Source: Aquabacter spiritensis
GTDB taxonomy: Bacteria > Pseudomonadota > Alphaproteobacteria > Rhizobiales > Xanthobacteraceae
Assembly (NCBI RefSeq): GCF_004346185.1
Contig: NZ_SMAI01000005.1
Span: forward strand, 186,001 to 250,000
Reading direction: 5' to 3'
DNA length: 64,000 bases
Both the position numbers and the translations under genes were made by a program. Positions within the stretch are counted from its first letter, which is position 1, and every line of letters starts with the position of its first letter. Under the pieces are notes generated by a model. It ran no database searches, was not told the DNA's origin, and was given only the letters and a program-made list of their open reading frames with translations. Below, in pieces: positions 52,028 to 60,139 of this stretch.

Positions 52028-53431
52028 ATGGCGAAAAAGCGAACGGGCGAGCAGGAGGCGACACTCTCGTCTCCCCGCGGCGTGAAGTCACTTGCCGAAG
52101 CGAAAGCCTGGATGGCGGCGCGCGGCATCACCGAGATCGAATGCACGGTGCCCGATCTGGCCGGCGTCGCCCGCGGCAAGATCATGCCCTCGTCCAAATT
52201 CTTCTCCTCGCCGGTGATGAACCTGCCGCTGTCGATCTTCTTCCAGACCATATCGGGCGAATATCCCGATTATGAGGGCCTGGTGGATTCGGTCGTGGCG
52301 GATTCCGACCTCGTCATGGAGCCGGACTTCTCCACCCTCGCGACCGTCCCCTGGGCGCAGGATCCCACGGCCCAGATCATCCACAACGCCTATCACCGCG
52401 ATGGGCGGCCGGTGGAACTCGCGCCACGCCAGGTACTCAAGAGCGTGCTCGGCCTCTATGCCAAGCGCGGCTGGAAGCCGGTGGTGGCGCCGGAGATCGA
52501 ATTCTATCTGGTCGAGCCGAACACCGACCCCGATTATCCCCTGAAGCCCCCCGTCGGGCGCTCGGGCCGGCCGGAGATCGGCCGCCAATCCTATTCGATC
52601 CAGGCGGTGAACGAGTTCGATGCGCTGTTCGAGGACATCTACGATTATTCCGAGGCCCAGGGCCTCGAGATCGACACGCTGATCCACGAAGACGGCGCCG
52701 CGCAGATGGAGATCAATCTGCGCCACGGCGACCCGCTGGAACTGGCCGACCAGGTGTTCCTGTTCAAGCGCACGATTCGCGAGGCGGCGCTCGGCCACAA
52801 GATCTACGCCACCTTCATGGCGAAGCCGATCGCCAACGAACCGGGCAGCGCGCTGCATATCCACCAGTCGGTGGTTTCCGCCGAGACCGGCAAGAACATC
52901 TTCTCCGACGAGGACGGCGATCCCACCCCGGAATTCTTCTCCTTCATCGCCGGGCACCAGAAATACCTGCCCTCGGTGATGTGCATCCTGGCGCCCTATG
53001 TGAATTCCTACCGGCGCCTGACGCGCGATTCGATGGCGCCGATCAATGTCCAATGGGGCTATGACAACCGCACCGCGGGCCTGCGCGTGCCCCCGGCCCC
53101 GCCGGCCGCCCGGCGGCTGGAAAACCGCGTCCCGTCTTCGGACGCCAACCCCTATCTCGTGATCGCCGCCTCGCTCGCCTGCGGCTATCTCGGCCTGGTG
53201 AAGGGCCTGCGCCCGACCGAGCCGCTCGAAGGCGACGCCAAGAATCTCGATTTCGACCTGCCGCGCGGCCTGCTCGAGGCGGTCGCCGCCTTCGAGGAGA
53301 ACGAGGATCTCTCCGAAGTCCTCGGCCGGAGCTTCGTGACCACCTATTCGGCGGTGAAGCAGGCGGAGTTCGAAACCTTCATGCGGGTGATCTCGCCCTG
53401 GGAGCGGGAATACCTGCTCCTCAACGTATGA
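52028..53431 (+). CDS. glutamine synthetase-like enzyme, PuuA (gamma-glutamylamine synthetase) type
   Basis: The protein has 467 residues from the ATG at 52028 (AGAGGA upstream). It has the GS beta-grasp N-domain (VPDLAGVARGKIMPSSKF) and catalytic motifs PEIEFYLVEP, the metal/substrate Glu in EINLRHGDP, LHIHQSV, and the ATP-binding NRTAGLRVPPAP. Lack of the adenylylation Tyr loop and the following FAD-oxidase gene (34-bp gap) point to glutamylation of an amine such as putrescine, not ammonia assimilation. The other Puu enzymes (aldehyde dehydrogenase, hydrolase, transporter) are not nearby, so the amine is uncertain. Confidence 0.88.
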   Translation: MAKKRTGEQEATLSSPRGVKSLAEAKAWMAARGITEIECTVPDLAGVARGKIMPSSKFFSSPVMNLPLSIFFQTISGEYPDYEGLVDSVVADSDLVMEPDFSTLATVPWAQDPTAQIIHNAYHRDGRPVELAPRQVLKSVLGLYAKRGWKPVVAPEIEFYLVEPNTDPDYPLKPPVGRSGRPEIGRQSYSIQAVNEFDALFEDIYDYSEAQGLEIDTLIHEDGAAQMEINLRHGDPLELADQVFLFKRTIREAALGHKIYATFMAKPIANEPGSALHIHQSVVSAETGKNIFSDEDGDPTPEFFSFIAGHQKYLPSVMCILAPYVNSYRRLTRDSMAPINVQWGYDNRTAGLRVPPAPPAARRLENRVPSSDANPYLVIAASLACGYLGLVKGLRPTEPLEGDAKNLDFDLPRGLLEAVAAFEENEDLSEVLGRSFVTTYSAVKQAEFETFMRVISPWEREYLLLNV

Positions 53432-53465
53432 GCCGCGCCGGCGGCGCCTGACCGCGGCCCGATCC

Positions 53466-54746
53466 ATGAGCCGAACCGGCCACCCCGAATCCTGGTATGC
53501 CGCGACGGCGGAGAGCCTGCCGGCGCAGCCGCCGCTGCGCGGCGCGGTGACGGCCGACGTCGCCATCGTCGGCGCCGGCTTCACCGGCCTGTCGGCGGCG
53601 CTGCACCTCGCCGAAGCCGGCCTCAAGGTCGTCGTGCTGGAGGCCGGGCGGATCGGCGGCGGCGCGTCCGGGCGCAATGGCGGGCAGATCCATTCCGGCC
53701 AGCGGCGCGATCAGAATTTCCTCGAACAGGCCGTCGGCCGCGACGATGCCCGCACGCTCTGGACCCTGGCCGAGGAGGCGAAGGCGCTGGTCGCCGACCT
53801 CATCGCCCGCCACGCCATCGCCTGCGACTACCGGCCGGGCCTGATCATCGCCGACCACAAGGCGCGCTACGTCGCGCAGACCCATGCCTATGCCCGGCAT
53901 CTCGCCGACACCTACGGCTACGACCAGATCGAGCCGCTCGACCGCGCCCAGATCCAGGCCCTCGTCGGCGCGCCGTCTTATTATGGCGGCGCGCTCGACA
54001 AGGGCGCGGGCCACCTGCACCCGCTCAATTTCGCCCTCGGGCTCGCCCGCGCCGCCATGGCGGCCGGCGCGACGTTCCACGAAGGCACCCGCGCGGTCGG
54101 ATACGAGGACAGCCACGGTCTGCATATCGACACCGCCGAGGGCGGCCGGGTCGACGCCCAATTCCTGCTCCTGTGCGGCAACGGCCTGATGGACGGGCTC
54201 GACCGCACGGTCGACGAGCATGTCATGGCGATCAACAATTACATCGCCGTCACCGAGCCGCTGGGCGCGCGCGCCCGCGGCCTGATCGCGAACGGCGCGG
54301 CGGTGGCGGACAGCCGCTTCGTGGTGAATTATTTCCGCCTCACCCCGGACGACCGCCTGCTGTTCGGCGGCGGCGAGAGCTACCGGCGCGGCCTGCGCGC
54401 CGACGTGCCCGGCTTCGTGAAGCCGTTTCTGCTGCGGATCTTTCCGCAGCTCGCGGACGTCCGGCTGGACTATGGCTGGGGCGGCACGCTCGGCATCACC
54501 ATGACGCGCCTGCCCTTCGTGCGGCGGCTGTCGGACCATGTCCTGGTCGCGGCCGGCTATAGCGGCCAGGGCGTCGCGATCGCCCCGCTCTACGGCAAGA
54601 TCCTCGCCGAGGCGATCGCCGGCCAGATCGGCCGGATGGACGTGCTGGAGCGCCTGCCGGTGCCGCGCTTCTTCGGCGGCACCGCTTTGCGCTATCCGCT
54701 CCTCGTCGCCGGCCTGACCTATTACGCGCTGCGCGACCGGATCTGA
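53466..54746 (+). CDS. FAD-dependent amine oxidase, PuuB type
   Basis: A DAO-family flavoprotein of 426 residues. FAD motif VAIVGAGFTGLSAALHL (30-46) is followed by EAGRIGGGASGRNGGQI, the stretch shared with gamma-glutamylputrescine oxidase PuuB. The C-terminal FAD contact is in AAGYSGQGVAIAP. It would oxidise the gamma-glutamyl amine made by the upstream synthetase-like enzyme to the aldehyde, releasing ammonia and H2O2. Both genes are co-directional with a short gap and so probably one operon. Another secondary-amine substrate is possible. Confidence 0.9.
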   Translation: MSRTGHPESWYAATAESLPAQPPLRGAVTADVAIVGAGFTGLSAALHLAEAGLKVVVLEAGRIGGGASGRNGGQIHSGQRRDQNFLEQAVGRDDARTLWTLAEEAKALVADLIARHAIACDYRPGLIIADHKARYVAQTHAYARHLADTYGYDQIEPLDRAQIQALVGAPSYYGGALDKGAGHLHPLNFALGLARAAMAAGATFHEGTRAVGYEDSHGLHIDTAEGGRVDAQFLLLCGNGLMDGLDRTVDEHVMAINNYIAVTEPLGARARGLIANGAAVADSRFVVNYFRLTPDDRLLFGGGESYRRGLRADVPGFVKPFLLRIFPQLADVRLDYGWGGTLGITMTRLPFVRRLSDHVLVAAGYSGQGVAIAPLYGKILAEAIAGQIGRMDVLERLPVPRFFGGTALRYPLLVAGLTYYALRDRI

Positions 54747-54760
54747 ACGTCGGCGCGGCG

Positions 54761-55153
54761 TCAGGCCGGGGCGAACTTGAACACCGTCCGCTCGCCCTCG
54801 CCGTGCCAGGTGAGCCGCATCGGGGTGCCGATCGCGGGGGCCTGCGCCGCTTCGATCTGGGCGAACACGCGCGGCCCTTCCGCCAGCGCGACGAGGCCGA
54901 GCAGATAGGGCACCTCCGCCTCGAAGCCCGGCGCCGGCACGTGGCAGAGCGAGCAGGCGACGAGGGTCCCGGCGCCGCTCGCCTCGCGCCATTCGGTCTC
55001 GCCCGGGTCGCTATAGAGGCTCAGCGGGCGGGGATAGAATTGGTAGCGATCCGCCGCCGGGTCGTATTGCAACAGAAACCGCCTGTCCCGGACCGCGTCC
55101 CAGAACGGTGCGGTGAGCTGTGTCGGCTTGATCGCCGGCTTCGGCTTGGTCAT
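54761..55153 (-). CDS. OB-fold (DUF35-type) partner of a thiolase-like protein, zinc ribbon lost
   Basis: The protein has 130 residues. DUF35/ChsH2-type proteins normally start with a rubredoxin-like zinc ribbon (two CxxC) followed by an OB fold. Here the ribbon region (FLLQYDPAADRYQFYPRPLS) has no Cys, while the OB part is intact (ASGAGTLVACSLCHVPAPGF, PYLLGLVAL, GTPMRLTWH). Such proteins pair with thiolase-fold enzymes, for example Ltp2 with ChsH2, to form active aldolases. Its ATG overlaps the stop of the thiolase-like gene (ATGA), which strongly supports a complex. Confidence 0.88.
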   Translation of the reverse strand: MTKPKPAIKPTQLTAPFWDAVRDRRFLLQYDPAADRYQFYPRPLSLYSDPGETEWREASGAGTLVACSLCHVPAPGFEAEVPYLLGLVALAEGPRVFAQIEAAQAPAIGTPMRLTWHGEGERTVFKFAPA

Positions 55154-56331
55154 GCGCCTCGCTCCAAGATCAACACGTTGCTGCAGCCCCAGTTTCGGGC
55201 GTACTGGATGACGCCGATGCCGGTCACCATGGCAGTGTCGGTCCGCGCCACCTGCCGCGGTCCGGCTTCGCCGCGCAACTGGCGCAGCGCTTCGATAAGA
55301 TTGACGCCGCCGCCCGCGAGCCCCGGCTGGCCGGCGGAGATCTGCCCCCCGCCGGTATTGATCGGCAGGTCGCCGCGCGGGCCGATATCGTGCGCCGCCA
55401 GGAAGGCCGACGCCTCGCCGGGACCGCAGAAGCCGATCTGCTCCAGTTGCAGGATCAGCGCGATATAGAAATCGTCGTAGGGGTGGAAGCTCTGGATGTC
55501 GCCGGCGGTCATGCCGGCATCCCGCAGCGCCTGCGGCCCGACCCGGGAGAAGCCGGTGACGGTGATGTCGTCGATGTCCTGCCGGGGATCGAAATTGACC
55601 ATCTCGCGATAGGCCACGGGATGGACGAGCGTGTCGAAGCCCATCGCCCGCGCGCGGGCGGTGGAGGTCACGAGACAGGCGTTCGCGCCGTCGCAGCGCA
55701 TGACGCAGTCGAGGAGGCGCAGCGGATCGGAGATCATGCGGGAGGCGAGATAATCGGCTTCCGTGATCGGCACCCGCAGCTTTTCGCACGCTTTGTCGTT
55801 GCGCACCGCGCCGGCGCGCTGGGCCACCGCGAGCCGCGCCATGCCGGGGTCGGGCGAGCCGTATTTCGCGGCATAGGCCGAGGTCAAAAGCCCGAACGAG
55901 ATCGGCAGCGCGCCATAGCCGAGCGGATCGCAGAATTCCTCGCGATAGCCGCTCTGACGGGTGACGAATTTGGTGGAGGGGGCGTCGGCGGCGATGCACA
56001 GCACCATTTCGCACAGCCCGGCCTGGATCGCCGCGCCGGCCCGCACCAGATTGCCGATCACCGAGCCGCCGCCGATCTCGCTCGCCTGGCACCAGGCGAG
56101 TTCGAGCCCGAGGGCGTCGGCCATCATATTGGTCCAGAAGGCATTGTGGGCCTCGGCATTGGCCAGGGTCGAGGCCATGCCGTCGATCTCGGCGCGCGCG
56201 ACGCCGGTGCTGCGCAGGAGGTCGCGCGTCACCTCGCCGGCCAGCTCGAGAGCGGTCTTGCCGCTCTTGAGTTCCAGCTTGGTGTCGGCGCATCCGATGA
56301 CCGCGATCTCGCGATTCTTCAGCCAGGACAT
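55150..56331 (-). CDS. thiolase-fold protein lacking thiolase catalytic residues (paralogue 1)
   Basis: The protein has 393 residues with a thiolase/SCP-x lipid-transfer fold. All three hallmark catalytic positions are changed. The nucleophile region reads SEIGGGSVIGNLVRAG with no Cys. The GHP region reads ISAGQPGLAGGG, with Gln for His. The C-terminal CxG region reads MVTGIGVIQYARN. That argues against a beta-ketothiolase. Ltp2-type retro-aldolases, which also lack the Cys and work with a DUF35 partner, are a better model; the partner gene overlaps by 4 bp. A paralogue of the same length sits at 58958-60139. Confidence 0.88.
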   Translation of the reverse strand: MSWLKNREIAVIGCADTKLELKSGKTALELAGEVTRDLLRSTGVARAEIDGMASTLANAEAHNAFWTNMMADALGLELAWCQASEIGGGSVIGNLVRAGAAIQAGLCEMVLCIAADAPSTKFVTRQSGYREEFCDPLGYGALPISFGLLTSAYAAKYGSPDPGMARLAVAQRAGAVRNDKACEKLRVPITEADYLASRMISDPLRLLDCVMRCDGANACLVTSTARARAMGFDTLVHPVAYREMVNFDPRQDIDDITVTGFSRVGPQALRDAGMTAGDIQSFHPYDDFYIALILQLEQIGFCGPGEASAFLAAHDIGPRGDLPINTGGGQISAGQPGLAGGGVNLIEALRQLRGEAGPRQVARTDTAMVTGIGVIQYARNWGCSNVLILERGA

Positions 56332-56343
56332 GCGCGGCGCCGC

Positions 56344-57312
56344 CTATTGCGCGGTGATGCCGGCGGCATCGACCACCGGCTTCCAGCGCTTCGTCTCGCT
56401 CTCGATGAGCGCGCCGAAGGCCTGCGGCGTGGACAGGTCGAGCGAGACGCCGAGCGCCTTCAGCCGCTGCTGGGACTTCGGATCAGTGAGCGCGGCATGA
56501 ATGTCGGCATTGAGCTTCGCGAGGATGGCCGGCGGGATCTTCGCCGGGCCGAGAATGCCCCACCAATTCACCACCTCATAGCCGGGCAGGCCGGACTGGG
56601 CGACGGTCGGAACGTCGGGCAGGGCCGCCTCGCGTTTCGGCGAGGTCACGGCGATCGCCCGCACCTGGCCTTTCTGGATTTGCGGCAAAGCGCCGATCAG
56701 GCTGTTGAAGGACAGGGGGATATGGTTGCCCATCAGCGCGGTGAGGGAGCCGGCGTCGCCCTTGAAATGGATCGGCTCCATCTTCACCTTGGCCTCGCGC
56801 GCGAACAATTCGCCCGCCAGATGGACCGTCGTGCCGTTGCCGGCCGTGCCATATTGCAGACCGCCGGGCGTCTTCTTGGCCTCGGCGATCACGTCGGCCA
56901 CGGTCTTGAGCGGCGAATCCTTAGGCACCAGGATGACGTTGCCGGCGGCGACCAGCACCGAGATCGGCGTGAAATCCTTCAGCGTGTCGTACGGCACGTC
57001 CTTGTAGATCAACTGGTTGAGCGCGTGGCCGCCGGCCACCACCAGCATCGTGTGGCCGTCCGGCTTGGCGGCGACGAGATCGCGCGAGGCGACGATGCCG
57101 CCCGCGCCGGGCTTGTTCTCGACCACGACCGGCTGGCCCCACATGGTTTCGAGCTGCGCCGCCATCAGCCGGGCGACGAGGTCGAGCCCGCCGCCGGCGG
57201 AGAACGGCACCAGGATCCGCGACGGCTGGGTGGTGAAGGTGTCGCTGGCCTTCGCCGGCGCCCCCGACAAGGCCAGCGCGACGGCGCCGGCGAGCGCGAG
57301 AAGCTTCCGCAT
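56344..57312 (-). CDS. TctC/Bug-family periplasmic binding protein (1)
   Basis: The protein has 322 residues from the ATG at 57312 with a signal peptide ending AKA (near 22). Bug-family marks are ILVPFSAGGGLDLVARL, VVVENKPGAGGIVASR, KPDGHTMLVV and the C-terminal LPDVPTVAQSGLPGYE. Bug proteins bind carboxylates and related small organic acids. No TctA/TctB membrane genes are in the window, so it is an orphan binding protein or works with remote partners. It lies between the CoA-transferase and the thiolase-like gene in a minus-strand operon. Confidence 0.93.
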   Translation of the reverse strand: MRKLLALAGAVALALSGAPAKASDTFTTQPSRILVPFSAGGGLDLVARLMAAQLETMWGQPVVVENKPGAGGIVASRDLVAAKPDGHTMLVVAGGHALNQLIYKDVPYDTLKDFTPISVLVAAGNVILVPKDSPLKTVADVIAEAKKTPGGLQYGTAGNGTTVHLAGELFAREAKVKMEPIHFKGDAGSLTALMGNHIPLSFNSLIGALPQIQKGQVRAIAVTSPKREAALPDVPTVAQSGLPGYEVVNWWGILGPAKIPPAILAKLNADIHAALTDPKSQQRLKALGVSLDLSTPQAFGALIESETKRWKPVVDAAGITAQ

Positions 57313-57334
57313 GGTTGGTCCTCCCTCTGTGTCG

Positions 57335-58570
57335 TCAGTCGACGATAATTTTCTTGTCTTCGAGCGCGGCGATTTCGGCCGCGCCCATCCCGAGCAGGCC
57401 GCTGAGGATTTCGTGCGTGTGCTGGCCCTGGACCGGCGGCGCCGCATAGACGTCGAGCGGCGTGCCGGACAGGCGCATCGGCGAGGCGATCAGCGGCACC
57501 GTTCCGCCGCTGGCATGGGTCGCCGCCACGACGAGGCCGCGGGCGGCGACGTGGGGATCGGCGAACACGTCGGACACCGCATTGATCGGGCCGGCGACGA
57601 GGCCGTTCGCTTCGAGGTCGTCCAGCCAGGCCTGCTTGGTGCGCGCGACGAACTTCGCCTCGAGCTGCGGGATCAGGCGCGCGCGGTTGCGCACCCGCGC
57701 TCCGTTGGTGGCGTAGAGCGGATCCGTCCCCAGCTCCGGCAGCCCGACCAGAGCGGCGAGCTTGCGGAACTGCGCGTCGTTTCCGGCGACCAGGACGATA
57801 TGCCCGTCCGAACAGGCGAACACCTGGGACGGCACCACCGAGGGCGCGCCGGTGCCGAAGCGCTGCGGGTCCTCGCCCGAGACCAGATAATGCATGCCCT
57901 GGTGGGACATCGCGGCGACCTGGGCGTCGAACATCGAGATGTCGATATGCTGGCCGGTGCCGCCGCGCGCATCGCGGGCGAACAAAGCCGAGACGACGGC
58001 GGTCGCCGCATAGCTGCCGGCGATCAAATCGGAGAGCACGAAGCCGACCTTGATCGGCCCGCCCCCGGGCGCCCCGTCGGGATGGCCGGTGACGCTCATG
58101 ACGCCGCACATCGCCTGGAGCAGGGTGTCGTAGCCCATGCGGTGGCGGTTCGGCCCGGTCTGGCCGAAGGCGGTGATCGAGCAATAAATCAGGCGCGGAT
58201 TGCGGGCGGACAGGCTGGCATGATCGAGCCCGTAGCGGGCGAGATCGCCGACCTTGAAATTCTCCATCACGACGTCCGACCGGTCCGCGAGGTCGCGGAC
58301 GATCGCCTGCCCCTCGGCGCTGGCGATGTCGACGGTGATCGACTTCTTGTTGCGGTTGACGCTGAGATAATAGGCGGATTCCTTGGTTTCCGCCCCGTCC
58401 GCATCCTTCAGGAAGGGCGGTCCGAGCTTGCGCAGGTCATCGCCCCGCCGCGGCTGCTCGACCTTGATCACCTCGGCGCCGAGATCGCCGAGCATCTGGG
58501 TCGCCCAGGGGCCGGAAAACACCCGGGTCAGATCGAGGATCCTGATTCCCTCGAGCGGCCGCATCGTCAT
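57335..58570 (-). CDS. class III CoA-transferase (CaiB/BaiF family)
   Basis: The protein has 411 residues from the ATG at 58570; a second ATG at 58564 is possible. Family marks are GIRILDLTRVFSGPWATQMLGD at the N-terminus, EVIKVEQPRRGDD, NRNKKSITVD, MENFKVGDLARYGL and VGFVLSDLIAGSYAA, which contains the expected catalytic Asp. These enzymes move CoA between carboxylic acids via an aspartyl-CoA thioester. It is the first gene of the minus-strand operon and faces the divergent promoter region at 58571-58957. Its acid substrate is unknown. Confidence 0.93.
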   Translation of the reverse strand: MTMRPLEGIRILDLTRVFSGPWATQMLGDLGAEVIKVEQPRRGDDLRKLGPPFLKDADGAETKESAYYLSVNRNKKSITVDIASAEGQAIVRDLADRSDVVMENFKVGDLARYGLDHASLSARNPRLIYCSITAFGQTGPNRHRMGYDTLLQAMCGVMSVTGHPDGAPGGGPIKVGFVLSDLIAGSYAATAVVSALFARDARGGTGQHIDISMFDAQVAAMSHQGMHYLVSGEDPQRFGTGAPSVVPSQVFACSDGHIVLVAGNDAQFRKLAALVGLPELGTDPLYATNGARVRNRARLIPQLEAKFVARTKQAWLDDLEANGLVAGPINAVSDVFADPHVAARGLVVAATHASGGTVPLIASPMRLSGTPLDVYAAPPVQGQHTHEILSGLLGMGAAEIAALEDKKIIVD

Positions 58571-58957
58571 GAACGCCTCGCAATCGGGGCGCCGGGCGCC
58601 GGGAGGGGAAACGGGAAAGCCGGGCACCGCGCGGGCCACCCAAGGCGTTCCGTGGTCGTTTCCCGATTTCCTCCCAGCGCGACGGCGCTCTGTTTCTTCA
58701 TTGTGAAATCATAATTCTCAATATCAAATCGACTTTGCGATGCAAGCCAAAATGACGCCGAGCGGCGGATCGGCGCCCGCCGACGGTCATTAAATAATTG
58801 ATTTTGTTTTGTTTTATTGGCGCTGCCAAAAATCTTCGCCGGGCCATTTTCGCCTGCCCTTGACATAAGTTCCCACATTATGAACTGTTATTCGCGATAC
58901 AGAAACGCGCTGCGGCCGCATCCCGGACCGCCGGCGCAGCAGGAAACCGCCGCGCCC
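58571..58957. promoter_or_regulatory. divergent promoter region between the two catabolic operons
   Basis: This 387-bp region is AT-rich from about 58690 to 58830 in otherwise GC-rich DNA and contains no credible gene. On the plus strand TTGACA (58860-58865) is a good -35 box; AGTTC (58868-58872) and GAACT (58882-58886) form a dyad just downstream, a likely regulator site. The word ATATCAAAT (58721-58729) recurs on the opposite strand at 62794-62802 before the ThDP gene. No regulator gene is present in the visible cluster. Confidence 0.5.
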
Positions 58958-60139
58958 ATGAAGTCTCTCGCCGACAGAAGCATCGCCATCATCGGCTATG
59001 CGGAAGCCAGGAACGTTCGCGGCAGCGGCCGCAGTGCCCTCGACCTCGCGGCCGAAGTGCTGGCCGGGGCGCTCGCCGCCACCGGCCTCGAGCGGACCGC
59101 GATCGACGGCCTCGCCTGCACCCAGGCCATGTCGGAAGCGGGCAATCCGTTCTGGAGCACGCTCATGGCCGAGACCCTCGGCCTCTCGCCCACCTGGTGC
59201 CAGACCACCGATCTCGGCGGCTCGTCGAATATCGGCAACATCGCGCGCGCCGCCGCCGCCATCCAGGCCGGGCAATGCGAGATCGCGGTCTGCATCGGCG
59301 CCGATGCGGTCTCGACCCAGGATCTGTCGCATCAGGTCGGCCACCGCACGGAATTCTGCGACCCGCTCGGCTATGCCGGCCCCCTGGTCGCCTTCGGCCT
59401 CCTCTCCTCGGCTTATGCCGATCGCTACGGCATGCCCGATGCGGCGCTGGCGAAGCTCGCCGTGGCCCAGCGCCGCGGCGCGCTGGACAATCCCAATGCC
59501 AGCGCGGTGCTCCGCAAACCGCTGACGGAAGAGGAGTATCTTGCCTCGCGCATGGTGTGCGACCCGCTTCGCCTGCTCGATTGCGTGATGCGCTGCGACG
59601 GCGCCAGCGCCTTCGTCGTGACCTCGACGGCGACCGCCCGGCGCCTCGGCGCGGCCCGCCTGGTCCATCCGATCGCCTATCGCGAACGGGTTAATTTCGA
59701 CCCGCGCGACACGATCTCCGACATCACCATCTCGGGCTTTTCCGAGGTCGGCCCGCGCGTGCTGGCCGATGCCGGGCTGAAGCCGTCCGACATCCACATG
59801 CTCCAGCCCTATGACGATTTTCTGATCGCCGTTCTCCTGCAACTGGAACAGATCGGCTTCTGCGGGCCCGGCGGGTCGCAAGCCTTCCTCGCCGAGCGGT
59901 CGCTCGGCTATGACGGCGACCTGCCGATCAATACCGGCGGCGGCCAGGTCTCGGCCGGCCAGCCGGGGCTCGCCGGGGGCGGCGTCAATCTCAGCGAAGC
60001 GGTGCGCCAGTTGTTCGGCGAGGCCGGCCCGCGCCAGGTTGGGCGGCACGGCAATGCGCTCGTGACCGGCATCGGCGTCCTGCCTTATGCCCGCAACTGG
60101 ACCTCCAGCAACGCCCTCGTTTTGGAGCGCGGCGCATGA
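58958..60139 (+). CDS. thiolase-fold protein lacking thiolase catalytic residues (paralogue 2)
   Basis: The protein has 393 residues from the ATG at 58958. The open frame extends upstream, but that stretch contains the promoter dyad. It shares many stretches with paralogue 1, such as EFCDPLGY, EEYLASRM-type, DPLRLLDCVMRCDGA and NTGGGQVSAGQPGLAGGGVNL, and the same length. The same three catalytic positions are replaced (TDLGGSSNIGNI, GQP, TGIGVLPYARN). No OB-fold gene is next to it; it may share the partner encoded at 54761. It overlaps the acyl-CoA synthetase start by 4 bp. Confidence 0.88.
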   Translation: MKSLADRSIAIIGYAEARNVRGSGRSALDLAAEVLAGALAATGLERTAIDGLACTQAMSEAGNPFWSTLMAETLGLSPTWCQTTDLGGSSNIGNIARAAAAIQAGQCEIAVCIGADAVSTQDLSHQVGHRTEFCDPLGYAGPLVAFGLLSSAYADRYGMPDAALAKLAVAQRRGALDNPNASAVLRKPLTEEEYLASRMVCDPLRLLDCVMRCDGASAFVVTSTATARRLGAARLVHPIAYRERVNFDPRDTISDITISGFSEVGPRVLADAGLKPSDIHMLQPYDDFLIAVLLQLEQIGFCGPGGSQAFLAERSLGYDGDLPINTGGGQVSAGQPGLAGGGVNLSEAVRQLFGEAGPRQVGRHGNALVTGIGVLPYARNWTSSNALVLERGA

